A stretch of DNA of 64,000 nt, from NCBI GenBank assembly GCA_002712765.1, contig PAUP01000104.1, positions 1-64,000 on the forward strand, read 5' to 3'. The stretch's first letter is position 1, and every line of letters starts with the position of its first letter. This DNA comes from Cytophagaceae bacterium (GTDB lineage: Bacteria > Bacteroidota > Bacteroidia > Flavobacteriales > Flavobacteriaceae). Position numbers and translations under genes: made by a program. The notes under the pieces are model-generated. The model saw only the letters and a list, made by a program, of their open reading frames with translations, had not been told where the DNA came from and searched no databases. Below are positions 52,556-60,918 of the stretch, in pieces.

Positions 52556-55187
52556 ATTTTCTTACTATCAAAAGGCCTAAAAATACTATTAATAATCCAA
52601 GTGCCAGACCCCACAACCAGAAGTTCTTAGATACGACAGGATCTACCGTACCATAGTACACAAAAGCAGCCCAGTAATAGGGCGACTTTTTGGCATTAGA
52701 AACGGATTTATCTTTGAGATATATCCTTTTTGCAAGAGAGAGACTTTTGTTGCGAGAATTGTTTTGTTTTAGTGTTTTGTAAAAGCTACTCATGAGTTGG
52801 GTGGTGGCCTGATCGTTAACCTGCCATAGGGAGAATACAATATTCTTACTACCCGAATACTGGAATGCTCTGGCCAAGCTTTGGGCTCCTTCGCCTGTTA
52901 CAATCCTGCCTATTCCAGTTTCACAAGCACTCAAAACGACTAGATCAGGTTGCCATACATTTCCATATAACTGAGTGACAGGGAGAATACTGTCATAGAA
53001 GGAAATCGCAGGGGGTTCTGTAAAGCTACCTCCACTGGCGTGGGTAGATAGGTGTATGATTTGGTGGGTATCCGCTTTCGCGAAAGCGGCCACAACCGAA
53101 GCCTCCTCTTTAAGTAAGAGTACGCTGGGGAACTGTTTTTCTAGCGAGGCAGCTTCTTGTAAGGAATAGGGAAGTGCCCTGTTACTGCCCTCAAATACGG
53201 GAAAGACACCTAGCGCAGTCGCAGTAGAAGGCATAGGGTTGTCGTGGGTGAGATAAAGTTGAGCCGAAAGTGCAAAAGAGATATCGGTACGATTACTCAA
53301 CCAAGGCATTTGATCAAATTGAAATCCTTTATGAGCCGAGGTGAGCAAAGCGTCAAAAGGCACAAATTGCAAAAATGAATCGGGTAGTATCACCAGTGAT
53401 TTGTCTAAAGGGATGTGTAAATTTTGAAACAGCGCAAAGGCAGCATTAGCATATTTCTGCGGATCTCGGTTAATGGTGTTTGCATCGGTAAAATAGTCTA
53501 GAAATTGAGTGATGCTTTTTAAAAATTTGGTATTGGCCTGAGCGCTTGAGGTGAGTTTGACAAATTGGGTCTCATTAGCATCAATGACAAATTGAAAACT
53601 CGTGTTTTTACCTAAAAAATAACTCAACACCCGATGTTGCTGTACGGCTGTCTTTGCTTTGACCTTTTCGAGCTCCCATAGGGTGTCTTTCTGCTCATCG
53701 GGATACCTCTTGGCCAAGGCCTGTTGGGTGGCTGTAATTATAAATCGATTGCTTTCAATACTATCGAGTAAGGCGAGGTAGGGGGGTGTTTCGGTTTCAA
53801 GTGCTGAGCGTTTTTGCTGTAGTTCAGTATACCATTGTGTTTGTTTTTTTTCTAAGGCATTTAAGGTACTCACCAGTGGTTCATCTTGGAGTCTTTGTCG
53901 CTTTTCTTTATCGATATATCCTTGGGTAGCTAAGAGCGCTTGGGTTGACTGGGACATGGCAAAAGCCCTGTTTAAAAGTTCGGGACTGGGCTGTGATTGG
54001 TAAATAGAATAAGCGAGTTCAAGAAAAGCTTCGGCTCGTTTTTTTTGAGCTGTTTGTAATCCCATTTTTGATTGTTGACTGGACAGATTGTTGCTCATGA
54101 GTCTACTTACTGTAGTAGCGTGCTCATATAAGATCAAAGCGTCTTTTTCTCTGTTACCTCTCTCAAAGATGCGGGCGTGAAGGTCAAGAGCGTCCATTAA
54201 GGTGTTTTCGGCATATAGGAGGGGGCGGGGCGGTGGAGTGCCCTTAGCTCTTTGATCCACATTCATAGCTGGTATAAGCTTTTGATAGGCTGCTTCAATT
54301 TGGGAAAGGGCTGCCTTAGTTTGCTCTTGCCTAAATCGAATGTTGGCCATGGCTAGATGTAATTTGGCTTGTGCTCTAGTATCAACTATAGGTTGGGCTG
54401 TTTCTATAGAAAGCGCGTAGGCCAAAGTGTCATAAGCCTGATCGTAGGCGCCTATTTGTGCGAGAACCTGGGCTTGTAAACTATACACACTAGGTTGATT
54501 TGGATCTATAGCAATAGATGCGGCAGCTACAGTCAAACCCTCTTCGATACGCTGGGCCGCCACAAGACTGCTAGCCAGATTGGTAAGTAAAAAGGTGTTT
54601 TTTGGGTATTGCATAACACCATCACGTAGTATTTGAATGGCTTTTTCGGGATTTCCAAAATGTTGATAGACATTAGCCAGATTAGATATACCTCCGGCTA
54701 CAGCTGCATTGTTTTTGGCTTGCTGAGCAAGACTGAGATAGCGTTGATGAATCTCTATAGCTTCGGTGTAGGCGTTGGTTTGGGTATAGAGGTTGCCCAA
54801 GGGCTTTAGACAGGATTCTAAGATGTCAAACCCGCTCAACCCATGTTCTCTATAGATAAACCAGGCTTGGGTATAAAAGTCGATGGCCTTTGTTAAGTTT
54901 CCTAGTTGTCTACTGTGATACCCCAATTGGGAAAGACCAATAACCTTGGCCAAAAATGCATCATTGGTGGTGGGGTTTTTAGAAGAAAGCCAATTAGAAA
55001 AACTTGCGGTGGCCTTTACATCGGGCGCCAGTAGATAGGTGTCAAGCTCCTTGTATATTTGATTGGCGAGCAAAGATTGTTGGGTGTTTGTACTAGCTTC
55101 TCTCGATTGCCCTAAGACTATAATAGATGGTGTGATGACCAGTATAAACAAGAGTTTTTTGATCAAAAGGGAGGCTTTAGCGAGCAT
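52512..55187 (-). CDS. Exported TPR-CHAT protease with C-terminal membrane anchor
   Basis: The 891-residue protein has a signal peptide (to VLGQ, about residue 27), TPR repeats (about 70-430; YTQAWFIYREHGL, AIEIHQRYLSLAQQA, YDQAYDTLAYAL), a CHAT domain (about 590-850) with catalytic His716 (IIHLSTHASGG) and Cys755 (VLSACETGIGR), and a C-terminal membrane helix (about 855-877) followed by basic residues. CHAT domains are caspase-like cysteine proteases. The topology places the protease in the periplasm. It follows the PKD/barrel gene and precedes the aspartyl protease. One palindrome copy is inside. Confidence 0.88.
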   Translation of the reverse strand: MLAKASLLIKKLLFILVITPSIIVLGQSREASTNTQQSLLANQIYKELDTYLLAPDVKATASFSNWLSSKNPTTNDAFLAKVIGLSQLGYHSRQLGNLTKAIDFYTQAWFIYREHGLSGFDILESCLKPLGNLYTQTNAYTEAIEIHQRYLSLAQQAKNNAAVAGGISNLANVYQHFGNPEKAIQILRDGVMQYPKNTFLLTNLASSLVAAQRIEEGLTVAAASIAIDPNQPSVYSLQAQVLAQIGAYDQAYDTLAYALSIETAQPIVDTRAQAKLHLAMANIRFRQEQTKAALSQIEAAYQKLIPAMNVDQRAKGTPPPRPLLYAENTLMDALDLHARIFERGNREKDALILYEHATTVSRLMSNNLSSQQSKMGLQTAQKKRAEAFLELAYSIYQSQPSPELLNRAFAMSQSTQALLATQGYIDKEKRQRLQDEPLVSTLNALEKKQTQWYTELQQKRSALETETPPYLALLDSIESNRFIITATQQALAKRYPDEQKDTLWELEKVKAKTAVQQHRVLSYFLGKNTSFQFVIDANETQFVKLTSSAQANTKFLKSITQFLDYFTDANTINRDPQKYANAAFALFQNLHIPLDKSLVILPDSFLQFVPFDALLTSAHKGFQFDQMPWLSNRTDISFALSAQLYLTHDNPMPSTATALGVFPVFEGSNRALPYSLQEAASLEKQFPSVLLLKEEASVVAAFAKADTHQIIHLSTHASGGSFTEPPAISFYDSILPVTQLYGNVWQPDLVVLSACETGIGRIVTGEGAQSLARAFQYSGSKNIVFSLWQVNDQATTQLMSSFYKTLKQNNSRNKSLSLAKRIYLKDKSVSNAKKSPYYWAAFVYYGTVDPVVSKNFWLWGLALGLLIVFLGLLIVRKYGITSRIFARQRLH
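53074..53087. repeat. GCTTTCGCGAAAGC palindrome, copy 11
   Basis: Perfect copy, extended to 18 bp (53072-53089), inside the CHAT gene, read as A-F-A-K-A. Confidence 0.95.
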
Positions 55188-55202
55188 AGCGGCCGTTATC
55201 GA

Positions 55203-57230
55203 TTAAAATTTCCAAATTCCGTACACCTGGATTTGGGAAGTGGGCGCGTCAAAATTAAGTACATATCTGATGCCAGCACTAGGTCCAATACGAACACCTC
55301 CTATATTAGCACCTATGAACACACCAGTTTGAAAGTTGCCAAACCCCTTGCTGCATTCGGTGCGTTGCAGGGTATCTTGTGAATCATCGCTTACCTCTCC
55401 AACACCAGGTATGATTTGAGAAAAACTACCTCTGGTCTCCACATCACAATTGCTATTGAGATCGGCCTTGAGCTGTATGCCACCTCCAAAAGCCAAAAAA
55501 TTGTTCAGATTATAACGATAGGAGATGGGCACCAGATAGGCGGTAATCGACTTTTGCTTGGCTTCTTCTCTAAAGCGCGTGATGCTCTCAATACCAATAT
55601 CGTTAATAGCTCTTGTTTCAAAATTACGCAATGTCTCAAAGGAGGCTGCCGAGAAGAATAATTCGGCCTGAAAATACACGCGATATGATTTAAAGGGAGA
55701 CAGGGTTATCCCTGCAAAATATTCTGAACTATTCTCTCGATTGGGAGTAAAAATGGTACCAGCTTTGGCTCCTATAGATATTCCTGGGGTAAAACGTGTC
55801 GTACTATAATTGGTATATATGGGAGGGTTTTTGTCAAAGTAAATTGCCGTTCGGTTACGTGTTTTGATCTTGTGAAAATCAGAACCAAACTTCATAGAAT
55901 ACTTGACAAAGCCCTTGGTTGAGTCTCGCTCTTCGACATTTTTTTGTTCTGAACCTGGGAGATAGATCTTCTTGAAGGTGAAAATGAGTTTGTCTTTTTT
56001 AAGAATGGTGTCCAGACAAGAGTAATTGACTTCCCGATCTTTTGGACAGATGCGACACTTGGGATACATGTCTACCACTTCAAGGGTTTTGCGGTCAAAC
56101 ATTTCTGGGGTATCTACCTCTAATTTAATCGTATTTGCAGGGCCTTCACCATTATTTTGAAACCGCACCTTAAATTTAAGTCTTTTAAAACGAGCCAATC
56201 TATAATTTAGGATGGTCCCGTTTGAAGACATTTTATTGGGGTCGTGAGAGGTGACAATTTCTAATTCGGTGTCTTTGACAGAGTGATTGTCATAATTTTT
56301 GTCTGGCACATATATGGTTCTCAAAGTCACAATGGCACTAGTGTCTTTGAGCATTTCTGGTGTGGTTTTTAAAGTGTGAAAGATATTGCGTTCTTCTCCG
56401 GGTTGCATCTGGTCAAACTCGATCACTTGACTATTGCGGTAGAGGGCCTTGGTTTGTTCGAGGGTAAGCGGAAGGTTGATGCGCTTGGTACTATCTTGCT
56501 GTTGGATACCCCTAGGCTGTATTATCATAGGTGAGGTAGAGGCCAAATCACCATAGCCGTAATTTTGATCAGACCGTGAGGCGATAAGTGATTCATCTAC
56601 TAGGGTTTCTCCGTGATGCATACGGGTATCACTTATTTCAAAATTGTCATTTTTAAACTGTCTGTCATTATAAAACAGATACAATTTGCCGCTGCTGGTG
56701 TAGTCTGTGGTGTTTTTATAACTAGTGATTAAAACCATTTCTTGATCTGGGACAGGCTCTCTGTTGTGTTGCACGACCAAGTCGGTATCATTGGTAAAGG
56801 GTGATGGCGCTTTCGCGAAAGCGGAAGTATCCAGACTCGCTTCTTCATCTGAAGCCGAAGCACCTATGACTACCTCCTTAGGTCTGCTCTCTGGCGGTTT
56901 TCCATTGTCATAATTGTTGGTACTCCAGAGTCTGACCTTATAGGTGCCAGGCTTTTTATAGACGTGAGAAGGTTTTTTGTCAAAACTATAGCTACCATCT
57001 CCTAATTCCCAATAATAGGTGTAAAAAGCCCGTGGTGCTCCTGCAATTTGATTGAGCGGAGGCATGGTGGCTCCAAAATTAATGCGATACCCATTGGCAT
57101 CGTAATATATAGGAGCCCTTCTAGTGGTAGTGTCTTGAACTATAGACGGCGGGATATCTTGTGCCATAAGATTCCCAAGTGCTACTATGGCCAACGCGAT
57201 ATAGATAAATAAATTTCTCATAGTTGGCAT
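55203..57230 (-). CDS. PKD-domain protein with C-terminal outer-membrane barrel
   Basis: The 675-residue product has a signal peptide (to LMAQ, about residue 24), a PKD domain (about 68-125; YYWELGDGSYSFDKKPSHVYKKPGTYKVRLW), a central beta-sandwich region with a Cys-rich patch (CRICPKDREVNYSC), and a C-terminal part with barrel-like strands ending in GIWKF. It probably sits in the outer membrane with its N-terminal part in the periplasm or outside. It starts 1 bp after the lipoprotein gene stop and is 15 bp before the CHAT gene. Alternative ATG at 57221. One palindrome copy is inside. Confidence 0.75.
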   Translation of the reverse strand: MPTMRNLFIYIALAIVALGNLMAQDIPPSIVQDTTTRRAPIYYDANGYRINFGATMPPLNQIAGAPRAFYTYYWELGDGSYSFDKKPSHVYKKPGTYKVRLWSTNNYDNGKPPESRPKEVVIGASASDEEASLDTSAFAKAPSPFTNDTDLVVQHNREPVPDQEMVLITSYKNTTDYTSSGKLYLFYNDRQFKNDNFEISDTRMHHGETLVDESLIASRSDQNYGYGDLASTSPMIIQPRGIQQQDSTKRINLPLTLEQTKALYRNSQVIEFDQMQPGEERNIFHTLKTTPEMLKDTSAIVTLRTIYVPDKNYDNHSVKDTELEIVTSHDPNKMSSNGTILNYRLARFKRLKFKVRFQNNGEGPANTIKLEVDTPEMFDRKTLEVVDMYPKCRICPKDREVNYSCLDTILKKDKLIFTFKKIYLPGSEQKNVEERDSTKGFVKYSMKFGSDFHKIKTRNRTAIYFDKNPPIYTNYSTTRFTPGISIGAKAGTIFTPNRENSSEYFAGITLSPFKSYRVYFQAELFFSAASFETLRNFETRAINDIGIESITRFREEAKQKSITAYLVPISYRYNLNNFLAFGGGIQLKADLNSNCDVETRGSFSQIIPGVGEVSDDSQDTLQRTECSKGFGNFQTGVFIGANIGGVRIGPSAGIRYVLNFDAPTSQIQVYGIWKF
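56809..56822. repeat. GCTTTCGCGAAAGC palindrome, copy 12
   Basis: Perfect copy inside the PKD/barrel gene, read as A-F-A-K-A. Confidence 0.95.
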
Positions 57231-57231
57231 A

Positions 57232-58230
57232 TTATTGAAGACTATTGACCTGAGTGATAAAGCTAGTTTCGGTAGCCGATAAGACTTCTGGTGTAAAACC
57301 TATTTGATCTCTACCAATACTCGAGGTTTGCCAGGCATATTGATACATGCCTTGCTGATGGGTCACCAAAATATACGAGGCTGGTGTGTCTATAGGAATT
57401 TGCCCGTAGGTTTCGCTAAAAACATTCAAACTCGTATCGTAACGATCAAATAGTGCAACTGCTATACTTTCTGAATTATATAGTAAAAAGGTGTCACTAT
57501 TGCTGCCGTTAAAGGCAGTAGGCGCCTTGTTGTAGACTATTGTTCTCTCGGTGTCGGTAGGGTTATAGCGGCTCAGGCTTACCCAGCCCAATTCAAACAC
57601 CGAAGTTTGATATCCTGTGATTAGGGTGCCGTCTGGATTGTCTATAATTGAAGGTTCGACCCCAGCATCTGGATTGATCTCCCACAGTACCTTACATTCC
57701 AACTCTTGACAGCTCAAAGAGTTGAATTGAAAGAGTAGTAATTCTTCATTGTTTGAAGGGGTAAATACGTTTATCGGATTGAGTAAAGTGATGTCTTGTC
57801 CCGGTGCTACGAGATTGATATAGTATATTCCTTCGCTTAATAGGGGCTCTACAATACCGGTGGTGCTTAAGCCATTGGTAGATAGTTGACAGGCTATAAT
57901 AGCACCAGGAGAGTACATTTCTATCAATTCTAAGGTAACGGTTACATCAATAGGTTCTCCGTTCTGATCGACGATACTTTGAGCGGGAACAATAACCTGA
58001 GTGTTTTGCTCGCCTCTAAAAACACCGCCTTCAAAGGCTGGAAATTCAAAACGTTGCACCTTGGGCAGTCTACAATCTAGTAAATTATCTCCATAGCTTT
58101 CGGCCGGTAATGGTGTGGTACTATTGACAATTTCGACAAGACCTTCGTCACAGTCATTATCTTCAGAACAAGAGGGGAGCAGTAGAAGAATGACCATCAA
58201 TAACCAGGTTAAATGATGTATTCTTTTCAT
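57232..58230 (-). CDS. Lipoprotein, paralogue of the product at 58396
   Basis: The 332-residue product has a lipobox (LLPSC, Cys21). The part around residues 65-115 (GGVFRGEQNTQVIVPAQSIVDQNGEPIDVTVTLELIEMYSPGAII) resembles a ZU5-like beta domain by its GG...G-x-IP pattern. Later blocks (LSTNG, EGIYYIN, DRYDTSLNVFSETYGQIPI) match the neighbouring lipoprotein closely. Function unknown. It is translated just before the PKD/barrel and CHAT genes, so it is likely part of their operon. Confidence 0.72.
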   Translation of the reverse strand: MKRIHHLTWLLMVILLLLPSCSEDNDCDEGLVEIVNSTTPLPAESYGDNLLDCRLPKVQRFEFPAFEGGVFRGEQNTQVIVPAQSIVDQNGEPIDVTVTLELIEMYSPGAIIACQLSTNGLSTTGIVEPLLSEGIYYINLVAPGQDITLLNPINVFTPSNNEELLLFQFNSLSCQELECKVLWEINPDAGVEPSIIDNPDGTLITGYQTSVFELGWVSLSRYNPTDTERTIVYNKAPTAFNGSNSDTFLLYNSESIAVALFDRYDTSLNVFSETYGQIPIDTPASYILVTHQQGMYQYAWQTSSIGRDQIGFTPEVLSATETSFITQVNSLQ

Positions 58231-58395
58231 AATGGTTGGTTGTTTGAAAAGGAAGCCAATCGTTTTAAATCCAGATGATAGCCCCCAATGTATCGTATTA
58301 AATGTAAGTAAAATAAATGAGCTTGTAAAAGTAGAAACCCTGGCGTCCTTTCAGATACCAGAGTTCTACCCAACAAACCTAAACAAACATATGTT

Positions 58396-59439
58396 TTAAG
58401 GTAAAGCGTTGATCAATGCCGTAATGCCGGCTTCAGAGGTTACTTGTGTAGTCCCGATTACTTCGGTATGACCATCTACAATTGTAGCTGCCTGAATGGC
58501 GTATACATAATCTCCGTTTTGTACAGACACAAAGATGAAATGTACTTGTTGTCCTATTGGCATTTGACCATAGTGCTCAGAAAATACTTCTAAGGTACTG
58601 TCATAGGTGTCAAAATAAGCTAGAGCAGTAGGTTCACCATCATATGATACGTATACAGCACTATTGCTATCATCAAATCCTTCTGGCACATCTACTAAAA
58701 CCATGGTCTTTGGTCCTGCATAAGAATACCATCTGTCTAAATTGGTCCATCCAAACCCTGTTAAAGGAGCTACATAAGAAGAAGTCCAAGTACCATCAGG
58801 GTTTTGCATTTCTCCTCCATTTACTACGGCATCTTCTTCTTCTTCCCATACAACCTCACAATCGATGCGATCACAATTTTCGGCTCTAAAAATGGTCATT
58901 TCTGGATCAAAGCTATTTGTAGGTGCGTTCAGTTCAAAAGCTGCTGCAGGGACGAGTTGTTGCCCACCTTGAGTAGCATTGATGAAGAATTCTCCTCCAG
59001 ATATAATGGTCGAGATATCTCCATTTGTTTGTTTTCCATTGGTAGGAAGTTGTTTTTTCAACATGTCGGCACGAGTATAGACTTCAAGAAGCTGAATATC
59101 TACTGGCCCCGTTACGGGTTCTCCACCAATAAATTCAAAACCGTTGGCAGGAAATGTAATTTGGGTGCCTTGATCTCCGATCACTATACCGCCAGTAGTT
59201 GCGTCTACAGTAAAGGTTTGAAGGTCGTTGTTTCTATCGTCTTGGATGCTGTTTTCAAATTCTAATCCGCTAAGGATTTCTGTTCCTGTCTCAAAATCTG
59301 GATCGAGGTCCGAATCGTCTACCGATTCACAGCTGGTAAGAAGTATCAATGATGCTGCTGCTCCTAATACTAATTTTTTAAAAGTGTTAGCGATCGTACT
59401 GTTGTTCTGAAGCGCTATTGTGTTGTTTTGTGTTTTCAT
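58396..59439 (-). CDS. Lipoprotein, paralogue of the product at 57232
   Basis: The 347-residue protein has an N-terminal signal with lipobox (LLTSC, Cys37) after an unusually long polar lead. Shared blocks with the downstream paralogue include GGIVIGDQGTQITFPANGF, LLEVYTRADMLKKQLPTNGKQTNGD, GEFFIN and FDTYDSTLEVFSEHYGQMPIG. The pair is probably a tandem duplication. ZU5-like similarity is by eye only. It is divergent from the sigma factor gene. Confidence 0.72.
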   Translation of the reverse strand: MKTQNNTIALQNNSTIANTFKKLVLGAAASLILLTSCESVDDSDLDPDFETGTEILSGLEFENSIQDDRNNDLQTFTVDATTGGIVIGDQGTQITFPANGFEFIGGEPVTGPVDIQLLEVYTRADMLKKQLPTNGKQTNGDISTIISGGEFFINATQGGQQLVPAAAFELNAPTNSFDPEMTIFRAENCDRIDCEVVWEEEEDAVVNGGEMQNPDGTWTSSYVAPLTGFGWTNLDRWYSYAGPKTMVLVDVPEGFDDSNSAVYVSYDGEPTALAYFDTYDSTLEVFSEHYGQMPIGQQVHFIFVSVQNGDYVYAIQAATIVDGHTEVIGTTQVTSEAGITALINALP

Positions 59440-59551
59440 AATAGTTGTATTAAAATGTTTGTTTGATTACAACCCTATATCACAAGCAGTTCTTTTTTGT
59501 TACCCCTAATTCTAAATCTTTTTTATACATTAGTTGTAAATAGCTGATAAA

Positions 59552-60145
59552 ATGGGGGATAACAGCATACATCCAGATCAAAAATATGTGGATGCACTAC
59601 TTTCTAATGATCATAAAATCATAGACGAGATCTATCTGAGGTTTGCGCCTAAGGTCATTGGGTATGTCAAAAAAAATAGCGGTACCGAATCTCAGGCACG
59701 AGATATTGTACAGGAAGGCATCCTTACTATATATGACCAAGCCAAAGTGAAGGGCCTGACCTTGAGTTGCCCTTTTGACGCTTACTTTTTTCTAATATGT
59801 AAACGAAAGTGGTTAAACACACTAAAAAAAGCTGGCCCAAATAGGGTAACAATAAATGAAGAGATAACATCTAGAGATGCAGAGTTGCAGGCTCAAGCCG
59901 ATCAAACCAGTCAGTTTGAAGCCCAAAGCAATTTGTTTCACACAAAATTAGCTGCTTTGGGAGAAAAGTGTCGCCAAATCATTAAACTTTCTTTCCGTAT
60001 AAAATCTATGGAAAAAGTAGCCCAACAATTAGGAGTCACTTATGCTTATGCCCGCAAAAAGAAATCACTCTGCATAGGAAAACTAACCGAGATGATACAA
60101 AACTCACGAGAGTATCATATGCTAAAAATGGAGCATGATGGATGA
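59552..60145 (+). CDS. ECF-family RNA polymerase sigma factor
   Basis: The 197-residue protein has sigma region 2 (about 23-95; IYLRFAPKVIGYVKKNSGTESQARDIVQEGILTIYDQ) and a region 4 helix-turn-helix (about 145-185; EKCRQIIKLSFRIKSMEKVAQQLGVTYAYARKKKSLCIGKL). It should direct RNA polymerase to a small set of promoters. It overlaps the next gene by 11 bp, the usual pattern of a sigma with its anti-sigma. It is divergent from the lipoprotein-CHAT operon, its probable target. Confidence 0.88.
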   Translation: MGDNSIHPDQKYVDALLSNDHKIIDEIYLRFAPKVIGYVKKNSGTESQARDIVQEGILTIYDQAKVKGLTLSCPFDAYFFLICKRKWLNTLKKAGPNRVTINEEITSRDAELQAQADQTSQFEAQSNLFHTKLAALGEKCRQIIKLSFRIKSMEKVAQQLGVTYAYARKKKSLCIGKLTEMIQNSREYHMLKMEHDG

Positions 60146-60875
60146 GAAAACGATGTTATTATTTGACGATTATTTGCAAGGCGCCTTAAGTGCCCCTCAG
60201 CAAAAAGATTTAGAACAGCGCCTGGCCAATGAGCCCGAACTGGCCGATGCCTTTGTCATATTTAGAGAATTAAACGGGCACTTGAGTCATCACTACTCAG
60301 AAGAACGAGCTTCTTTTGCGGCTCAGCTTAGACTAAAAGCGCAGGAGCATGCCCCTACCCAAGAAGCAGAGACCAAGAAAACCACTAAGGTAATACGGTT
60401 GCGACCCTTACAGTATTTTGTAGCTGCGAGTATCGTTTTATTATTTGGCGCTATTCTTTGGAGCCAGCTAGCGGTGCCCACCTATAGCGATTATCAAATA
60501 GAACAACCTATAAGTCTTAGCATACGTTCTGAGGGAGAGATTGCTTTCGCGAAAGCGGAAGAAGCCTTTAACACCGGTGATTATGAAATGGCTGTACTAT
60601 TTTTTAATAGCATACTTTCCAACACCCCTGACAATGTTGAGGTTCAATATTATAAAGCCATCGCCCTAACCCAGCAAGACAATTATGAAGAGGCCGACAA
60701 TCTATACAAAGCGCTTTGGGAAGGGAGTTCGGTTTATAAATACAAGGCGCTTTGGCGTCATGCCTTGAGCAAATTAAAACAAAAGGATAGGGCCTCTGCT
60801 AAGGCTTTACTTGAACAAATACCGCCCGAGGCCGAAGACTATGAGCAAGCCCAAGATTTGTTAGATAAGTTGTAA
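60135..60875 (+). CDS. Membrane anti-sigma-like protein with periplasmic TPR domain
   Basis: The 246-residue product has an N-terminal cytoplasmic segment (DDYLQGALSAPQQKDLEQRLANEPELADAF, about 11-40) that resembles the helical sigma-binding region of anti-sigma factors but lacks the zinc Cys-His motif. One membrane helix (about 94-112) follows, then a periplasmic TPR domain (about 135-240). The overlap with the sigma gene supports an anti-sigma role. The periplasmic TPRs could sense the TPR-CHAT protein or be cleaved by it; this is inference. ATG 60138 is an alternative start. One palindrome copy is inside. Confidence 0.75.
   Translation: MMDEKTMLLFDDYLQGALSAPQQKDLEQRLANEPELADAFVIFRELNGHLSHHYSEERASFAAQLRLKAQEHAPTQEAETKKTTKVIRLRPLQYFVAASIVLLFGAILWSQLAVPTYSDYQIEQPISLSIRSEGEIAFAKAEEAFNTGDYEMAVLFFNSILSNTPDNVEVQYYKAIALTQQDNYEEADNLYKALWEGSSVYKYKALWRHALSKLKQKDRASAKALLEQIPPEAEDYEQAQDLLDKL
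60543..60556. repeat. GCTTTCGCGAAAGC palindrome, copy 13
   Basis: Perfect copy inside the anti-sigma-like gene, read as A-F-A-K-A. Confidence 0.95.
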
Positions 60876-60906
60876 GACTTGCGTATGTTACTCTGATAAA
60901 TCCTGC

Positions 60907-60914
60907 TATTTTTG
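60907..60914 (+). promoter_or_regulatory. -7 box TATTTTTG immediately before tatD
   Basis: The TAnnTTTG box ends only 4 nt before the ATG at 60919. With initiation normally about 5-8 nt after the box, the transcript would begin at or next to the start codon, so tatD may be leaderless. Confidence 0.5.
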
Positions 60915-60918
60915 CGGC

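Noticed and set aside
58296-59460. Shared GTATTAAA-type sequence before the two lipoprotein genes as an ECF promoter
   Set aside because: The match is short and AT-rich; with only two sites I cannot separate it from chance.
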